Part shown: in pieces, positions 1 to 8,572 of the stretch | Numbering within the stretch: the stretch's first letter is position 1 | Layout: each line of letters opens with the position of its first letter | Assembly: GCA_025449955.1 (NCBI GenBank) | Contig: JANWIK010000002.1 | Span: forward strand, 1 to 32,723 | Reading direction: 5' to 3' | DNA length: 32,723 nucleotides | DNA from: Gemmatimonadaceae bacterium | GTDB lineage: Bacteria; Gemmatimonadota; Gemmatimonadetes; Gemmatimonadales; Gemmatimonadaceae | The notes under the pieces: model-generated | Seen by the model: only the letters and a program-made list of their open reading frames with translations | Databases searched by the model: none | Told to the model about the DNA's origin: nothing | Translations under genes and position numbers: made by a program

Positions 1-326
1 ACCCGGTCACCCTCGATGCGCGTCGCGCTGTAGCGCCGCTCGAGCGGATTGTATCGCACGATCACATCCCACTCGGCGCGCCGTTGCAGGTTGTCGAAGA
101 GACCGCCGGCCGACCACAGCTCGAGCCGGTAGTGGAGCCGTGCCGGAAATCCGCTGTGCAGGAGATCGCCCAGACTCCGGTCGTCCAACACTTTCAGCGC
201 GCTCACGGTCGGAACCGTCCCGGCGGTGACGGGGTTAGGCAGCGCGACCACCAGGCGCGCGTCGCGCTGCGCCGCGAGAGGCGCCGCGATCGAGAGCAGC
301 AGGCCCGTCAGCCACGCGAGCCGCAC
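1..326 (-). CDS. Secreted DUF4390-like protein, N-terminal part only (cut by window edge)
   Basis: A GTG-started frame begins 3 nt after the TGA of the barrel gene and stays open to the left edge, giving 108 residues. Residues 1-20 look like a signal peptide (basic start, long Leu/Ala core, ending LAAQ). The mature part contains LLHSGFPARLHYRLELW, followed by a stretch around FDNLQRRAEWDVIVRYNPL. This pattern resembles DUF4390 proteins, which in some betaproteobacteria sit next to ntrY-ntrX; here too it is downstream of an NtrY/NtrX-like pair, which supports the guess. Function is unknown; I infer an envelope protein. It is the last visible gene of the operon and shares its direction and tight spacing. 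The GTG start is supported by the signal peptide beginning immediately after it. Confidence 0.65.
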   Translation of the reverse strand, partial: MRLAWLTGLLLSIAAPLAAQRDARLVVALPNPVTAGTVPTVSALKVLDDRSLGDLLHSGFPARLHYRLELWSAGGLFDNLQRRAEWDVIVRYNPLERRYSATRIEGDR

Positions 327-329
327 GTC

Positions 330-2069
330 TCAGAAGCGGTGCCGGAGGCGAACCACCACGTTGACCGGATTCCTCCAGTCGGTCACCGACTTGGCGACGA
401 ACACGCCGAGGACCTCTGCGTCGAGGCCCAGGCCGACGTCCGCTTTGTAGCTGCTGAGCGGAAGGCCGCTCGCGTTCAGGACGCCGCCGTCGCCGTTCGG
501 CCCATGCAACAGCCATCCGCGGCCTGCGTCGGTGAACAGCACCCATTGCAGCGGATGGTAGAACGTCCAACTCCATCCGCTGCCGCTGTGCGCACCGCCG
601 CCGAACAGCAGATGCAGATCGCCCCGATACTCCACCTGCGCGAGCAGCACGCGGTCGCACTGGGCCGGCGTGCCGGGAACGTTCTGGCCCGCGCTGCACG
701 ACATGACGTCCTCTTCGCCGGCCAGCGGCTGCCGGAAATCGTAGCCCGGCAGCGATCCCGGTCCGCCTAACGAGAACCGCCGCTCGAGCGGCAGCGGATC
801 GCCGCCTAACCATCCGCCCGCGAACAGCCGGAAGTTGAGCTGCGATTCCGGCGAGAGGCGGTTGTAACGGCGCAGGTCCAGCACGCCGCGCGTGTACGCG
901 ACGGGCACCGGCTCGCCATCGGGCGACGCCGGGCGCGCCACGGTCGACGCCGGTCCGAGCACCACGTGATTGCTGAAGCCGTGCTCGAGCTCCGCGGTCA
1001 CGAGCCAGCCGGTCCACGGATTGTCGCGGTCGTTCCGCGTGTCGTAGCGCACATCGGCCGTGGCGAGCGTGAACGTTCCGGCATCGAGCACCGGGTTGGG
1101 CCGCCACGCGGCGTCGCCGCGGAGCAGCGTCCACGGATCGCGCGTCGCCCGCGGCTGCCACCGCTCCTGCCCCATGCCTAACGTGAGCGACAGGGTGTTG
1201 CCGTCGCGGAGCGCGACGTATCCCCGTGCGCCCTTACGGTTGTAGTAGTCGCGGTAGTCGCGGCGGAGCAGGAACGACGCGAGTCCGATCTCGCTGTCCC
1301 GGAGCTGCCACGTCTCGACCGGCGCGACTTCGTCCAGCGCTTCGGCGCCGAACGCCACGCCGCGCGCATAACCGATCTGCATCTCCGCCTGCACGTCGTA
1401 TCCCAGGTTGGCCGACTTCCACGCAAAGTGGTCGGCCGACCGGTAGATGCCTAACGCCTGAATGCTGAATGGCCCGAGCGGCGAGTTCTGCCGGATGGTC
1501 GGGCCCAGGATGACCGGCAGTCCCTCGACGCGGTTGTACGTCCCGCTCCGTAGCACCACGCGGTTGTGCGTGCGCAGGTGCCGTCGCTTCCACTGCCGGA
1601 ACCAGCTCGCGATGCCCTGCGACTCGTCGTGCAAGGCGACCACCGCATCGCCTTCCATGCGGTACGCGAGCCGCGGTCCGTACACTTTGATCGTGCCGCC
1701 AACCGTGGTGCTGTCCGCGCCGTCCACCGTCCCGCCCGTGACCACGAGCTCGCTGTCCACGCGCGCGCCGTGGAGCAGTGTCACATCGCCGTTGATCACC
1801 ACCACGCGACCGGTGACGTGTCCGCCGATCACCAGCGGCGCGTCCAGCACCGCGACGTTTCCCGCGACGGTCTGGTCTTGCCCGATGGTCGTCGCTTTCG
1901 TGGCGCGGAGCGCGGCCGGCTGATTGTAGAGGAAGGCCACCGCCGCCGCGTCGTCGTACGACAACGTGTCCACGCGCTGCGCCGTGTCCGCCGTTTGCGC
2001 GTGGGAGCGCGCGCCGCCGAGCGCATACGCCAGGACGCACGCGCCGGCCAGCCATCGAGCGATGGTCAT
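330..2069 (-). CDS. Outer-membrane beta-barrel protein (Omp85/surface-antigen-like) with N-terminal beta-helix-like repeats
   Basis: 579 residues. Residues 1-25 are a signal peptide ending SHAQ. Residues about 62-135 are short hydrophobic repeats (VAGNVAVLDAPLVIGGHV, VVVINGDVTLLHGARV, ELVVTGGTVDGA) of the kind that builds bactofilin-like or hexapeptide beta-helices. From about 160 onward there are alternating-residue strands with aromatic belts, a FSLGGPGSLPGYDFR segment like the conserved glycine-rich turn of Omp85/BamA C-terminal barrels, and a final VVVRLRHRF ending in Phe, as expected of a Bam-assembled barrel. No POTRA repeats are evident. Its ATG overlaps the TGA of the upstream regulator gene (ATGA), so it is probably translationally coupled to it. 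Role is inferred: an outer-membrane export or structural protein controlled with the two-component system. Confidence 0.8.
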   Translation of the reverse strand: MTIARWLAGACVLAYALGGARSHAQTADTAQRVDTLSYDDAAAVAFLYNQPAALRATKATTIGQDQTVAGNVAVLDAPLVIGGHVTGRVVVINGDVTLLHGARVDSELVVTGGTVDGADSTTVGGTIKVYGPRLAYRMEGDAVVALHDESQGIASWFRQWKRRHLRTHNRVVLRSGTYNRVEGLPVILGPTIRQNSPLGPFSIQALGIYRSADHFAWKSANLGYDVQAEMQIGYARGVAFGAEALDEVAPVETWQLRDSEIGLASFLLRRDYRDYYNRKGARGYVALRDGNTLSLTLGMGQERWQPRATRDPWTLLRGDAAWRPNPVLDAGTFTLATADVRYDTRNDRDNPWTGWLVTAELEHGFSNHVVLGPASTVARPASPDGEPVPVAYTRGVLDLRRYNRLSPESQLNFRLFAGGWLGGDPLPLERRFSLGGPGSLPGYDFRQPLAGEEDVMSCSAGQNVPGTPAQCDRVLLAQVEYRGDLHLLFGGGAHSGSGWSWTFYHPLQWVLFTDAGRGWLLHGPNGDGGVLNASGLPLSSYKADVGLGLDAEVLGVFVAKSVTDWRNPVNVVVRLRHRF

Positions 2070-3457
2070 GATGGGCCGCCCCAGTCTACGCCTAACCGAC
2101 GCATCCGCCGGTACAGGTTCGGGCGGTCGGTCTGCAACCGCCGCGCCGCGTCGGTCACGTTTCCGTTAGTCACCGACAGCGCGCGCTGGATGAGCAACCG
2201 TTCGTATTCGTCCAACGCGTCGTTGAGCGGGCGGTCCAGGTGCGTCGCATCGGGCGGCGCATCGGGCGACGGCGCTGCCTGTGCCTCTACCGGCAGCACC
2301 GCCGACACGTCCGATGCGCGCACCTCCGCGCCCGCGTGAAAAATGGCGAGCCGCTCGACGATGTTCGCCAGCTCGCGTACGTTGCCGGGCCACCGATGCC
2401 GCTGCAGCAGGGCGAGCGCATCCTCGCCCCACCTCGGCGCCGGACGTCCGCTGCGTGCACGGTAGATCGCCGAGAAATGCAGCACCAGCGGCGTGATGTC
2501 GGACGGACGCTCGCGTAACGTCGGTAAGGCGAGCGGAATCACGTTGAGCCGGAAGTAGAGATCTTCGCGAAACGTTCCATCCTTCGAGGCGCGTTCGAGG
2601 TCCCGGTTCGTCGCGGCCACGATGCGGACATCCACGGGAATCGGTTTCGCGCCGCCCACGCGCTCGATCTCGCGCGCTTCGATCGCGCGCAGCAGCTTGG
2701 CCTGCGCCTCCGGACCCAGGTCGCCCACTTCGTCGAGCAGCAACGTACCGGAGTCGGCCAGCTCGAATCGTCCGATGCGCCGCTCGTGCGCGCCGGTGAA
2801 TGCGCCGCGCTCGTGCCCGAACATCTCGCTCTCGATGAGATCGCGCGGAATCGCGGCGCTGTTCACGCGCACGAACGGCCGTGCATGACGCGGACTCAAT
2901 CGATGGATCGCCGCCGCGACGAGCTCTTTCCCCGTCCCCGATTCGCCCGTGATGAGCACGCGCGAATCCGACGGCGCCACGCGTTCGATGAGCGCCCGCA
3001 CGCGCGCCATGGCCGGGCTCGTGCCCACCATTTCGCTCGTTAGGCCAAGGTCCTCGCGCAGCGAGCGCGCCTCGCGCCGCGCGTGCCGCAGCTCGAGCGC
3101 CGACCCGAGGGTGAGCAACACACTCTCGGGCGTCAGCGGTTTCTCGAGAAAGTGGAACGCGCCGAGCTTTGTGGCCTGCACCGCGTCGGCGAGGCCGGCG
3201 CGTCCGCTCATCATCACCACCGGCACATCGGGGAGCTGCTCACGCAGACGCGTGAGCGTCGCCATCCCGTCGAGCTCACCGGGCATCATGAGATCGAGCA
3301 GAACCGCGTCGGGCTCACGCTCCCAAGCCAGTGTCGCACCCGCGGAGCCCGAGCTCGCATCGCGTGTGGTGTAGCCCTCGGCGATGAGCAGCGCCGACAC
3401 CATCCGGCGCAAGTTGGGCTCATCGTCGATGATGAGGATCTCCCCCTTTGACGTCAT
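2066..3457 (-). CDS. NtrC-family sigma-54-dependent response regulator (NtrX-like)
   Basis: 463 residues in the full three-domain architecture. Receiver domain 5-120 has acidic pair D11/D12, phosphoacceptor D55, S84 and K106. The AAA+ domain, about 145-370, has Walker A GESGTGKE (171-178), the sigma-54-contacting GAFTGA loop (218-223) and Walker B LLLDEVGDL. The C-terminal Fis-type helix-turn-helix, about 412-456, includes DAARRLQTDRPNLYRRM. The intact GAFTGA indicates a true sigma-54 activator. It would be phosphorylated by the kinase encoded two genes upstream and bind enhancer sites. The start ATG lies 9 nt after the stop of the small membrane protein gene; a GGAG abuts the ATG with no spacer, so initiation may rely on coupling. 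Target genes cannot be read from this window; I saw no convincing -24/-12 promoter. Confidence 0.95.
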   Translation of the reverse strand: MTSKGEILIIDDEPNLRRMVSALLIAEGYTTRDASSGSAGATLAWEREPDAVLLDLMMPGELDGMATLTRLREQLPDVPVVMMSGRAGLADAVQATKLGAFHFLEKPLTPESVLLTLGSALELRHARREARSLREDLGLTSEMVGTSPAMARVRALIERVAPSDSRVLITGESGTGKELVAAAIHRLSPRHARPFVRVNSAAIPRDLIESEMFGHERGAFTGAHERRIGRFELADSGTLLLDEVGDLGPEAQAKLLRAIEAREIERVGGAKPIPVDVRIVAATNRDLERASKDGTFREDLYFRLNVIPLALPTLRERPSDITPLVLHFSAIYRARSGRPAPRWGEDALALLQRHRWPGNVRELANIVERLAIFHAGAEVRASDVSAVLPVEAQAAPSPDAPPDATHLDRPLNDALDEYERLLIQRALSVTNGNVTDAARRLQTDRPNLYRRMRRLGVDWGGPS

Positions 3458-3466
3458 CTCCGCGCG

Positions 3467-3790
3467 CTACCGCGCGTCGCCGCCGCCCGGCGCACGCAAC
3501 GGCAGATTCGCCGGCGCGCCGCCCGCGGCGTTCGCCCGGATGCTTTCCGGCGCCCGCTCGGACAACAACCTCGTGGTGAATCGCTGCCCTTCCGAGATGC
3601 GCTCGACCTCCAGCGCCACCGAATCGATGGCCTGCTCCATCCGCGTCAACCGGTCGACCAGATCGTTAGGCAGAATCTTGGGATCGACTCCGCGCTCCAT
3701 GCGCTTGGCGTGCGCTCGGGCCAGCGGAAAACCGACGACGATCAGCACGACCATGAGCATACCCGAAAGCGGCACGAGGATATCAGCCAC
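3467..3790 (-). CDS. Small membrane-anchored coiled-coil protein between kinase and regulator genes
   Basis: 107 residues from a GTG at 3790-3788, which overlaps the end of the kinase gene by 8 nt. I prefer this start because the protein then opens VADILVPLSGMLMVVLIVVG, a single N-terminal transmembrane helix (about residues 4-24). An Arg/Lys patch (ARAHAKRMERG) follows, then a heptad-like region (LVDRLTRMEQAIDSVALEVERISEGQRF, given here only to show its amphipathic pattern from about 45 to 72), and a Pro/Gly/Ala-rich tail. No known domain is recognised. Its place between the sensor kinase and its regulator suggests an accessory or scaffold subunit of the signalling system. That role is inferred from context only. 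Confidence 0.75.
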   Translation of the reverse strand: MADILVPLSGMLMVVLIVVGFPLARAHAKRMERGVDPKILPNDLVDRLTRMEQAIDSVALEVERISEGQRFTTRLLSERAPESIRANAAGGAPANLPLRAPGGGDAR

Positions 3791-5036
3791 GGATCGTTTC
3801 CTCCAGCGCCGGCACCGCCGGCGTCTCGTTGACAGGAAGCACGAAGCGAATCTCCGTGCCCGCACCCGGACGGCTCGTCGCATCCACGGTTCCGCCGTGC
3901 GCCAACACTGTTTGCCGCGCGATCGCCAACCCCAACCCCGTGCCTCCCGATTTGTGCGTCACGTACGGATCCCAGATCCGTGCGAGATGTTCCGGCGCGA
4001 TCCCGCACCCCGTGTCCCGCACGCGCAACTCTACCGCGTCGCGCATCGCGCCACCTCCGTTGGGGTGTCCGCGCGCAACGTGCACCTCGACATCACCGCC
4101 ATCGCGGCACGCGTCCACTGCGTTCATCAAGACGTTCGACAGCGCGCGCGCCAGCGCATCGTAATGTCCCCTCACCAATGGAACACTCTCGCCCACGTAC
4201 ACGTGAACCGGCACACGATCCGTCGCAATGGCACGCGCTGCGTATCGCGCCAGCTCGCCCACGTCCACTGATGCGGGAGGTCCCTCCGGAAGCCGCCCGA
4301 ACTGCGCGAAGTCGCGCGCCATCTCTTCCAGCCGGCGCGACTCCGTCTCCAGTACATCCACTACGTCGACAAGACGCGGATCGGCGTCACGCTTGAGCCG
4401 CGCCACGGCCAATCGTATGGGCGTGAGCGGATTCTTGAGCTCGTGTGCCACACGACGCGCCGTTTCGCGGAATGCCTCCAACCGGCTCGCCTCACGATCA
4501 CGCTCGCGGGCTGCCTCGAGATCCACTGCCATCGCGCGCATGCGTTGCCTCAGCACCTCGAACTCCGGCGCACCGCGTCTCGGCGGACCCGCCGGCAACG
4601 GCTCGCCTCGTGCAATGAGATCCGCCCACTCGACAATTTCGCGGAGCGGCCGGCTCAGCTGGCGGCTCAAGTGTCCTGCCACGCGCGATGCCAGCAACGC
4701 AACCAGGAGCGATCCGATCGACGCCGTCACGAGCACGAGCACGACCACGCGAGACGACAAGTATCCGACGCGCCGCGCTTGCACGAGCGACGCGGCCAGC
4801 TCGCGCTCGTGCGCGTCCACGGCGGCGCGCTCGGCGCTCGTGAGCGGCGCATGTCGCGCCGCTTCGATGGCGCGACGACCCGTGTTGGCGACGTTGTCCC
4901 ACGCCTTGCCGGCGCTCAACACCGGCAACGTGCGGCTCACCGCGATCGCCCCGCCAACCATCAACAAGGTGGACGGGATGACCGCGAAGAGCACGAGGTA
5001 CAGAAGAACGCGCGTGCGAAATGTGAAGCGACTCAC
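3783..5036 (-). CDS. NtrY-like membrane sensor histidine kinase
   Basis: 417 residues from a GTG start, with GGAG 4 nt upstream. Two transmembrane helices (about 8-33 and 95-117) bracket a roughly 60-residue periplasmic segment. A HAMP-like linker (118-170) follows, then a dimerisation/phosphoacceptor helix with the H-box HELKNPLTPI (H198), typical of the NtrY/AtoS group. The ATP-binding domain (about 295-402) has the N-box around NVLMNAVDA, G1 DTGCG (341-345) and G2 GGTGLGL. There is no PAS domain, so the short periplasmic loop or membrane is the likely sensor. It is the first gene of the minus-strand operon and should phosphorylate the NtrC-family regulator downstream. The stimulus is unknown; coupling to outer-membrane genes suggests envelope state (inference). 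Confidence 0.92.
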   Translation of the reverse strand: MSRFTFRTRVLLYLVLFAVIPSTLLMVGGAIAVSRTLPVLSAGKAWDNVANTGRRAIEAARHAPLTSAERAAVDAHERELAASLVQARRVGYLSSRVVVLVLVTASIGSLLVALLASRVAGHLSRQLSRPLREIVEWADLIARGEPLPAGPPRRGAPEFEVLRQRMRAMAVDLEAARERDREASRLEAFRETARRVAHELKNPLTPIRLAVARLKRDADPRLVDVVDVLETESRRLEEMARDFAQFGRLPEGPPASVDVGELARYAARAIATDRVPVHVYVGESVPLVRGHYDALARALSNVLMNAVDACRDGGDVEVHVARGHPNGGGAMRDAVELRVRDTGCGIAPEHLARIWDPYVTHKSGGTGLGLAIARQTVLAHGGTVDATSRPGAGTEIRFVLPVNETPAVPALEETIRG

Positions 5037-5170
5037 GATCCTCCGTACCCCTCTCGAGCCGTGGGATCGCGCCGAGGGGTGTCTGATCGAGAGGAAACTA
5101 ACCGGGCCAAGTCCGATCGCTCGATGCCGAAACCTACGATACGGATGTGGCGCCGCCAGCAGCCAGCGTC

Positions 5171-5185
5171 TACCCGCGTCGGGTA
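5171..5185. promoter_or_regulatory. Palindrome in the divergent kinase / acyl-CoA synthetase promoter region
   Basis: TACCCGCGTCGGGTA is a perfect 6-bp inverted repeat around a CGT centre, in the 198-bp region between the divergent kinase (start 5036) and synthetase (start 5235) genes. A TATAGA, a possible -10 hexamer for the synthetase, starts 7 bp downstream at 5192, so a protein bound here would cover the -35 region. I infer an operator; no binding family can be named. Confidence 0.35.
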
Positions 5186-5234
5186 ACTAGCTATAGATTA
5201 ACGCAATCGTGATCCGCCCCTTAGTCGCAGACTG

Positions 5235-6821
5235 ATGTCGACCTCGTGGACCCTCGCACGCACGTTTGCAGCGCGTGCTGAGGAACACCCCGATCGCGCC
5301 ATGTTGATCGCGGCCGGACGCACGTGGTCCTACGGACAGGTGGATGCGAAGGCCGCCGCGCTCGCCGCTGCGTTGGGCGAGCTGGGCATCGAAGCGGACG
5401 ATCGCATCGCGATCGTCATGCCCAACTGGCCCGAGTGGGTGATCACCCTGCTCGCCGCCGCGAAGCTCGGCGTCACCGTCGTTCCGCTCAATGCTCGGCT
5501 CAGCTATCACGAGCTCAAGTATCAGCTCCGGCACGCCGAAGTGTCGGCGGTGTTCGCGGCGGAACGACACGGCGGCATCGACTACCTCCAGATCTTCGAG
5601 GACATCATCGCCGAGCTGCCGGACCTGTTGTATCTCGTCACCGTTGGTGACGAGGAGCTCTGGTACGACGACCGGATCTTCCGCTTCGAGGATCTGCTGT
5701 CGAGTGGGGAAGGGCGCGCGCTCCCACCGCACCCGGAGGTCGACGATGATTCCGACCTCGCGTTGTTGTACACGTCGGGTACGATGGGGAAACCGAAAGG
5801 CGTGCGATTGTCGCACCGGACCATTGTCGAAACGGCAGTGCGCACCGGTGAGGCACTCGAGATGGATCCCGACGATCGCGTCCTCGTCTCGGTTCCCCTG
5901 TTCACGATCTTCGGCTTCAGCATCGTCGTCGGGACGCTCGCCGCAGGCGCGACGATTGTCTTGCAAGACACCTTCGATGCCGACCGTGCGATCGAGCTGC
6001 TCAAGCACGAGGGCGTGACCGTGATGCACGGGGTGCCCACGATCTACCACCTGCTCATGCGCTCGCCCGGATTCGATCCCGGCGCGTTCCCGCATCTGCG
6101 CACTGGTGTCGTTGCCGGCGGGCCGGTACACGAAGATCTCGTGCGCCGCATTCGCCGGTGGTGCGATGTGCAGGTGGCATACGGCCTCACCGAGACGGGG
6201 CCGACGGTGACGATCACCCGCTTCAACGATTCCGACGACAAACGCCTAACGACCGTTGGTCGGCCGTTGCCTGGCGTCGAGATCAAAGCGGTGGACTTCG
6301 TCACCGGTGCGCTGCACGGCCCCGAAGCAGTCGGCGAAATCGCCGTGCGGGGCCCGAACGTGATGCAAGGCTACGCCCGCATGCCCGCGGAGACCGCCCG
6401 GTCGTTCTCCCCGGAAGGCTTCTTCCTAACTGGTGATCTCGGCATCATCGACGAGGAAGGCTATTTGCGGATTGTGGGTCGCACCAAGGAGACCATCGTG
6501 CGCGGTGGGTATCAGATCTATCCGCGCGAAGTCGAAGATCTCTTGCGTGCCCACCCGGCCGTCGACGACGTCTGCGTGATCGGTGTCCCCCATGATGTCA
6601 TGGGCGAGCTGGTCTGCGCGTGCGTCGTGCCAGTGGAAGGCGCGGTCATCACCGGCGACGAATTGAAGGATTTCGCCCGCGATACGATGGCCGACTTCAA
6701 ACTCCCTGATCTCGTCCGCTTCTTCGACACTTTCCCAATGACCGGGAGCGGAAAGGTGAAGCGGCGGGAGCTCGAGCGCACGGTGTCGCTCGAATACACT
6801 GCCACGATAGGAAGCACATGA
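5235..6821 (+). CDS. Acyl-CoA synthetase (AMP-forming, ANL superfamily, FadD-like)
   Basis: 528 residues, full length for the family. It activates a carboxylic acid with ATP to an acyl-adenylate and transfers it to CoA (or another thiol). Visible motifs in order: the nucleotide-binding loop [11 protein letters not shown] (about 176-188), AYGLTETGP (about 315-323), TGDLG with the hinge region [21 protein letters not shown] and PREVE (about 400-440), and the C-terminal catalytic lysine in TGSGKVKR (K506). No signal peptide or membrane segment, so cytosolic. Substrate is not readable; a medium/long-chain fatty or aryl acid is most likely. Its stop overlaps the ATG of the next gene (ATGA), so it leads a four-gene translationally linked operon. 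No clear ribosome-binding site precedes the ATG. Confidence 0.9.
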   Translation: MSTSWTLARTFAARAEEHPDRAMLIAAGRTWSYGQVDAKAAALAAALGELGIEADDRIAIVMPNWPEWVITLLAAAKLGVTVVPLNARLSYHELKYQLRHAEVSAVFAAERHGGIDYLQIFEDIIAELPDLLYLVTVGDEELWYDDRIFRFEDLLSSGEGRALPPHPEVDDDSDLALLYTSGTMGKPKGVRLSHRTIVETAVRTGEALEMDPDDRVLVSVPLFTIFGFSIVVGTLAAGATIVLQDTFDADRAIELLKHEGVTVMHGVPTIYHLLMRSPGFDPGAFPHLRTGVVAGGPVHEDLVRRIRRWCDVQVAYGLTETGPTVTITRFNDSDDKRLTTVGRPLPGVEIKAVDFVTGALHGPEAVGEIAVRGPNVMQGYARMPAETARSFSPEGFFLTGDLGIIDEEGYLRIVGRTKETIVRGGYQIYPREVEDLLRAHPAVDDVCVIGVPHDVMGELVCACVVPVEGAVITGDELKDFARDTMADFKLPDLVRFFDTFPMTGSGKVKRRELERTVSLEYTATIGST

Positions 6822-8572
6822 ACCCACGCAACATGCGATCGGGACCGTCCCGTCTCCCGGTCACTCCACTGCATCGGGGTCCGCAAGCCATGGCGGCGCA
6901 ATCATTCGGCGCGCCGCCGTTCGTGCATGCCCCCAATGCCGCGCTCCTCATCGATTTCGACAACGTCACGATGGGGATTCGCTCCGACCTGGGCCACGAG
7001 CTCCGCAACCTGCTCTCGTCGGACATCATCAAGGGAAAGGTCGCGGTGCAGCGCGCGTACGCCGACTGGCGGCGCTATCCGCAGTACATCGTGCCGCTCA
7101 CCGAAGCATCGATCGACCTCATTTACGCGCCGGCGTACGGCTCGTCGAAGAAAAACGCGACCGACATTCGCCTCGCGATCGACGCGCTGGAGCTCGTGTT
7201 CACGCGCTCCGAGATCGGCACGTTCATTCTGCTCTCGGGCGACTCGGACTTCTCGAGTCTGGTGATCAAGCTCAAGGAATACGGCAAGTACGTGATCGGC
7301 GTCGGCATTCGCGAGTCGTCGAGCGATTTGCTGGTCATGAATTGCGACGAGTACTACAGCTACAACGCGCTCGCGGGTCTCGTGAAGACCGGCGAAGACG
7401 AGCAAGTGTCGCGCGATCCATGGGAGCTGGTCGTCGACGCGGTGTCGCGCATGAAGCGGAACGGCGATGTGATGCGCGCCGACCGCTTGAAGCAGGTCAT
7501 GCAGGACATCGACAATTCGTTCGACGAGAAGAACCTCGGCATGGCGAAGTTCTCGCGATTCGTCACCGAGGCGGCCCAACGCGGGCTGCTCAAGCTGACG
7601 AAGCTCGAGAACGGCCAGATGGAGGTGGACGTCACCGCCGACGGCGCCGCCGCGGCCGCGGCGGCATCGCCGCCGCGCGCGGCCACGCCTAACGGAACAC
7701 CGGAAGGCGAGCGCACGAACGGCACCGAGGAGTCCGCGCGACGGGGTCGCCGCGGCCGCGGACGCGGACGCGACCGCAACCGCGGCGCCCCAGCGGGTGC
7801 CGGCGCCGCCGCCCACGCCGGCCATGTCGCGCCCCCGCTGGCCGAGCCCGTCGTCGCGCCGCCCACGCCCGAGATGACGGGCGAGCGCCTAACGCGAGAC
7901 GAAGCGCTCGATCTCGTGCAGCGCGCCGTCGAGCACACCGGCGCCAGTGGCGCCGAGGCCGTCCCCGCGTCCGCCATCCGCCGCGCGGCCCGCGAGCTGT
8001 TGGGCCGCGACAGCGAGTCGCTCAACGAACGGTTCTTCCACCGCATCCTGCGCGACGCGCACGATGCGGAACGCATCGACCTCCGCCGCCACGGCGACGA
8101 CTACGAGGTGGCGCCCGCCGCCGCCCGCGCGGCTTCCGCCGCGCCGGCGTCGCCGGCCGCCCCCGATGCCGGCGGCGATGCGAGCCAGGCCCAACGGAGC
8201 GCCGCCAACGCGGCGTCGCTCCGCCGCGGCATGCGACACCGCGGGCTGCGCGCCAGCCGCCCCGGCGAGCTGCCGCCCGACCTGCTCAGCGTCGGTGTCG
8301 TCGGTGTCACCGCACCCACGCCCGAACCAGAAGCCGCGGTCGAAGCCTTCGCACCGGAAGAACCGGAAGCGCCGGCCGAAACCGAAACCGACAAGCCTCC
8401 GCGCCGCCCGCGTGGACGGCGCGGCGGAAAGTCCGGCGTACGCGCCCGGACCAGTAAGGCAACGGCCGCGGTCGCTGAAATCGCCGCGCCGTCCAAGCCG
8501 CGCCGTCCGCGCGGCGGAGGACGTGCACGGAAGAAGGCCGCGCCCCCGCCGTCTGCCGGAGGCGAGGGATGA
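6818..8572 (+). CDS. NYN (PIN-like) domain protein with two LOTUS/OST-HTH-like segments and Arg-rich linkers
   Basis: 584 residues. The NYN/LabA-type domain (about 40-195) begins [10 protein letters not shown] with acidic D46/D48 and carries a second acidic pair in [11 protein letters not shown] (D142/D144), the pattern of metal-dependent PIN-like ribonucleases. Residues about 200-272 ([10 protein letters not shown] to [11 protein letters not shown]) fit a LOTUS/OST-HTH winged helix. A disordered linker with [14 protein letters not shown] follows. A second LOTUS-like segment (about 357-435) runs from [14 protein letters not shown] to the [11 protein letters not shown] region. The tail is Ala/Pro/Arg-rich. 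I infer an RNA-binding or RNA-cleaving protein; the substrate is unknown. An internal ATG at residue 25 is an alternative start that removes a non-conserved leader. It overlaps genes on both sides by 4 nt. Confidence 0.85.
   Translation: MNPRNMRSGPSRLPVTPLHRGPQAMAAQSFGAPPFVHAPNAALLIDFDNVTMGIRSDLGHELRNLLSSDIIKGKVAVQRAYADWRRYPQYIVPLTEASIDLIYAPAYGSSKKNATDIRLAIDALELVFTRSEIGTFILLSGDSDFSSLVIKLKEYGKYVIGVGIRESSSDLLVMNCDEYYSYNALAGLVKTGEDEQVSRDPWELVVDAVSRMKRNGDVMRADRLKQVMQDIDNSFDEKNLGMAKFSRFVTEAAQRGLLKLTKLENGQMEVDVTADGAAAAAAASPPRAATPNGTPEGERTNGTEESARRGRRGRGRGRDRNRGAPAGAGAAAHAGHVAPPLAEPVVAPPTPEMTGERLTRDEALDLVQRAVEHTGASGAEAVPASAIRRAARELLGRDSESLNERFFHRILRDAHDAERIDLRRHGDDYEVAPAAARAASAAPASPAAPDAGGDASQAQRSAANAASLRRGMRHRGLRASRPGELPPDLLSVGVVGVTAPTPEPEAAVEAFAPEEPEAPAETETDKPPRRPRGRRGGKSGVRARTSKATAAVAEIAAPSKPRRPRGGGRARKKAAPPPSAGGEG

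Noticed and set aside
5187-6131. Long minus-strand frame opposite the acyl-CoA synthetase
   Set aside because: It is antisense to well-conserved ANL motifs and has His/Arg/Asp-rich shadow composition.
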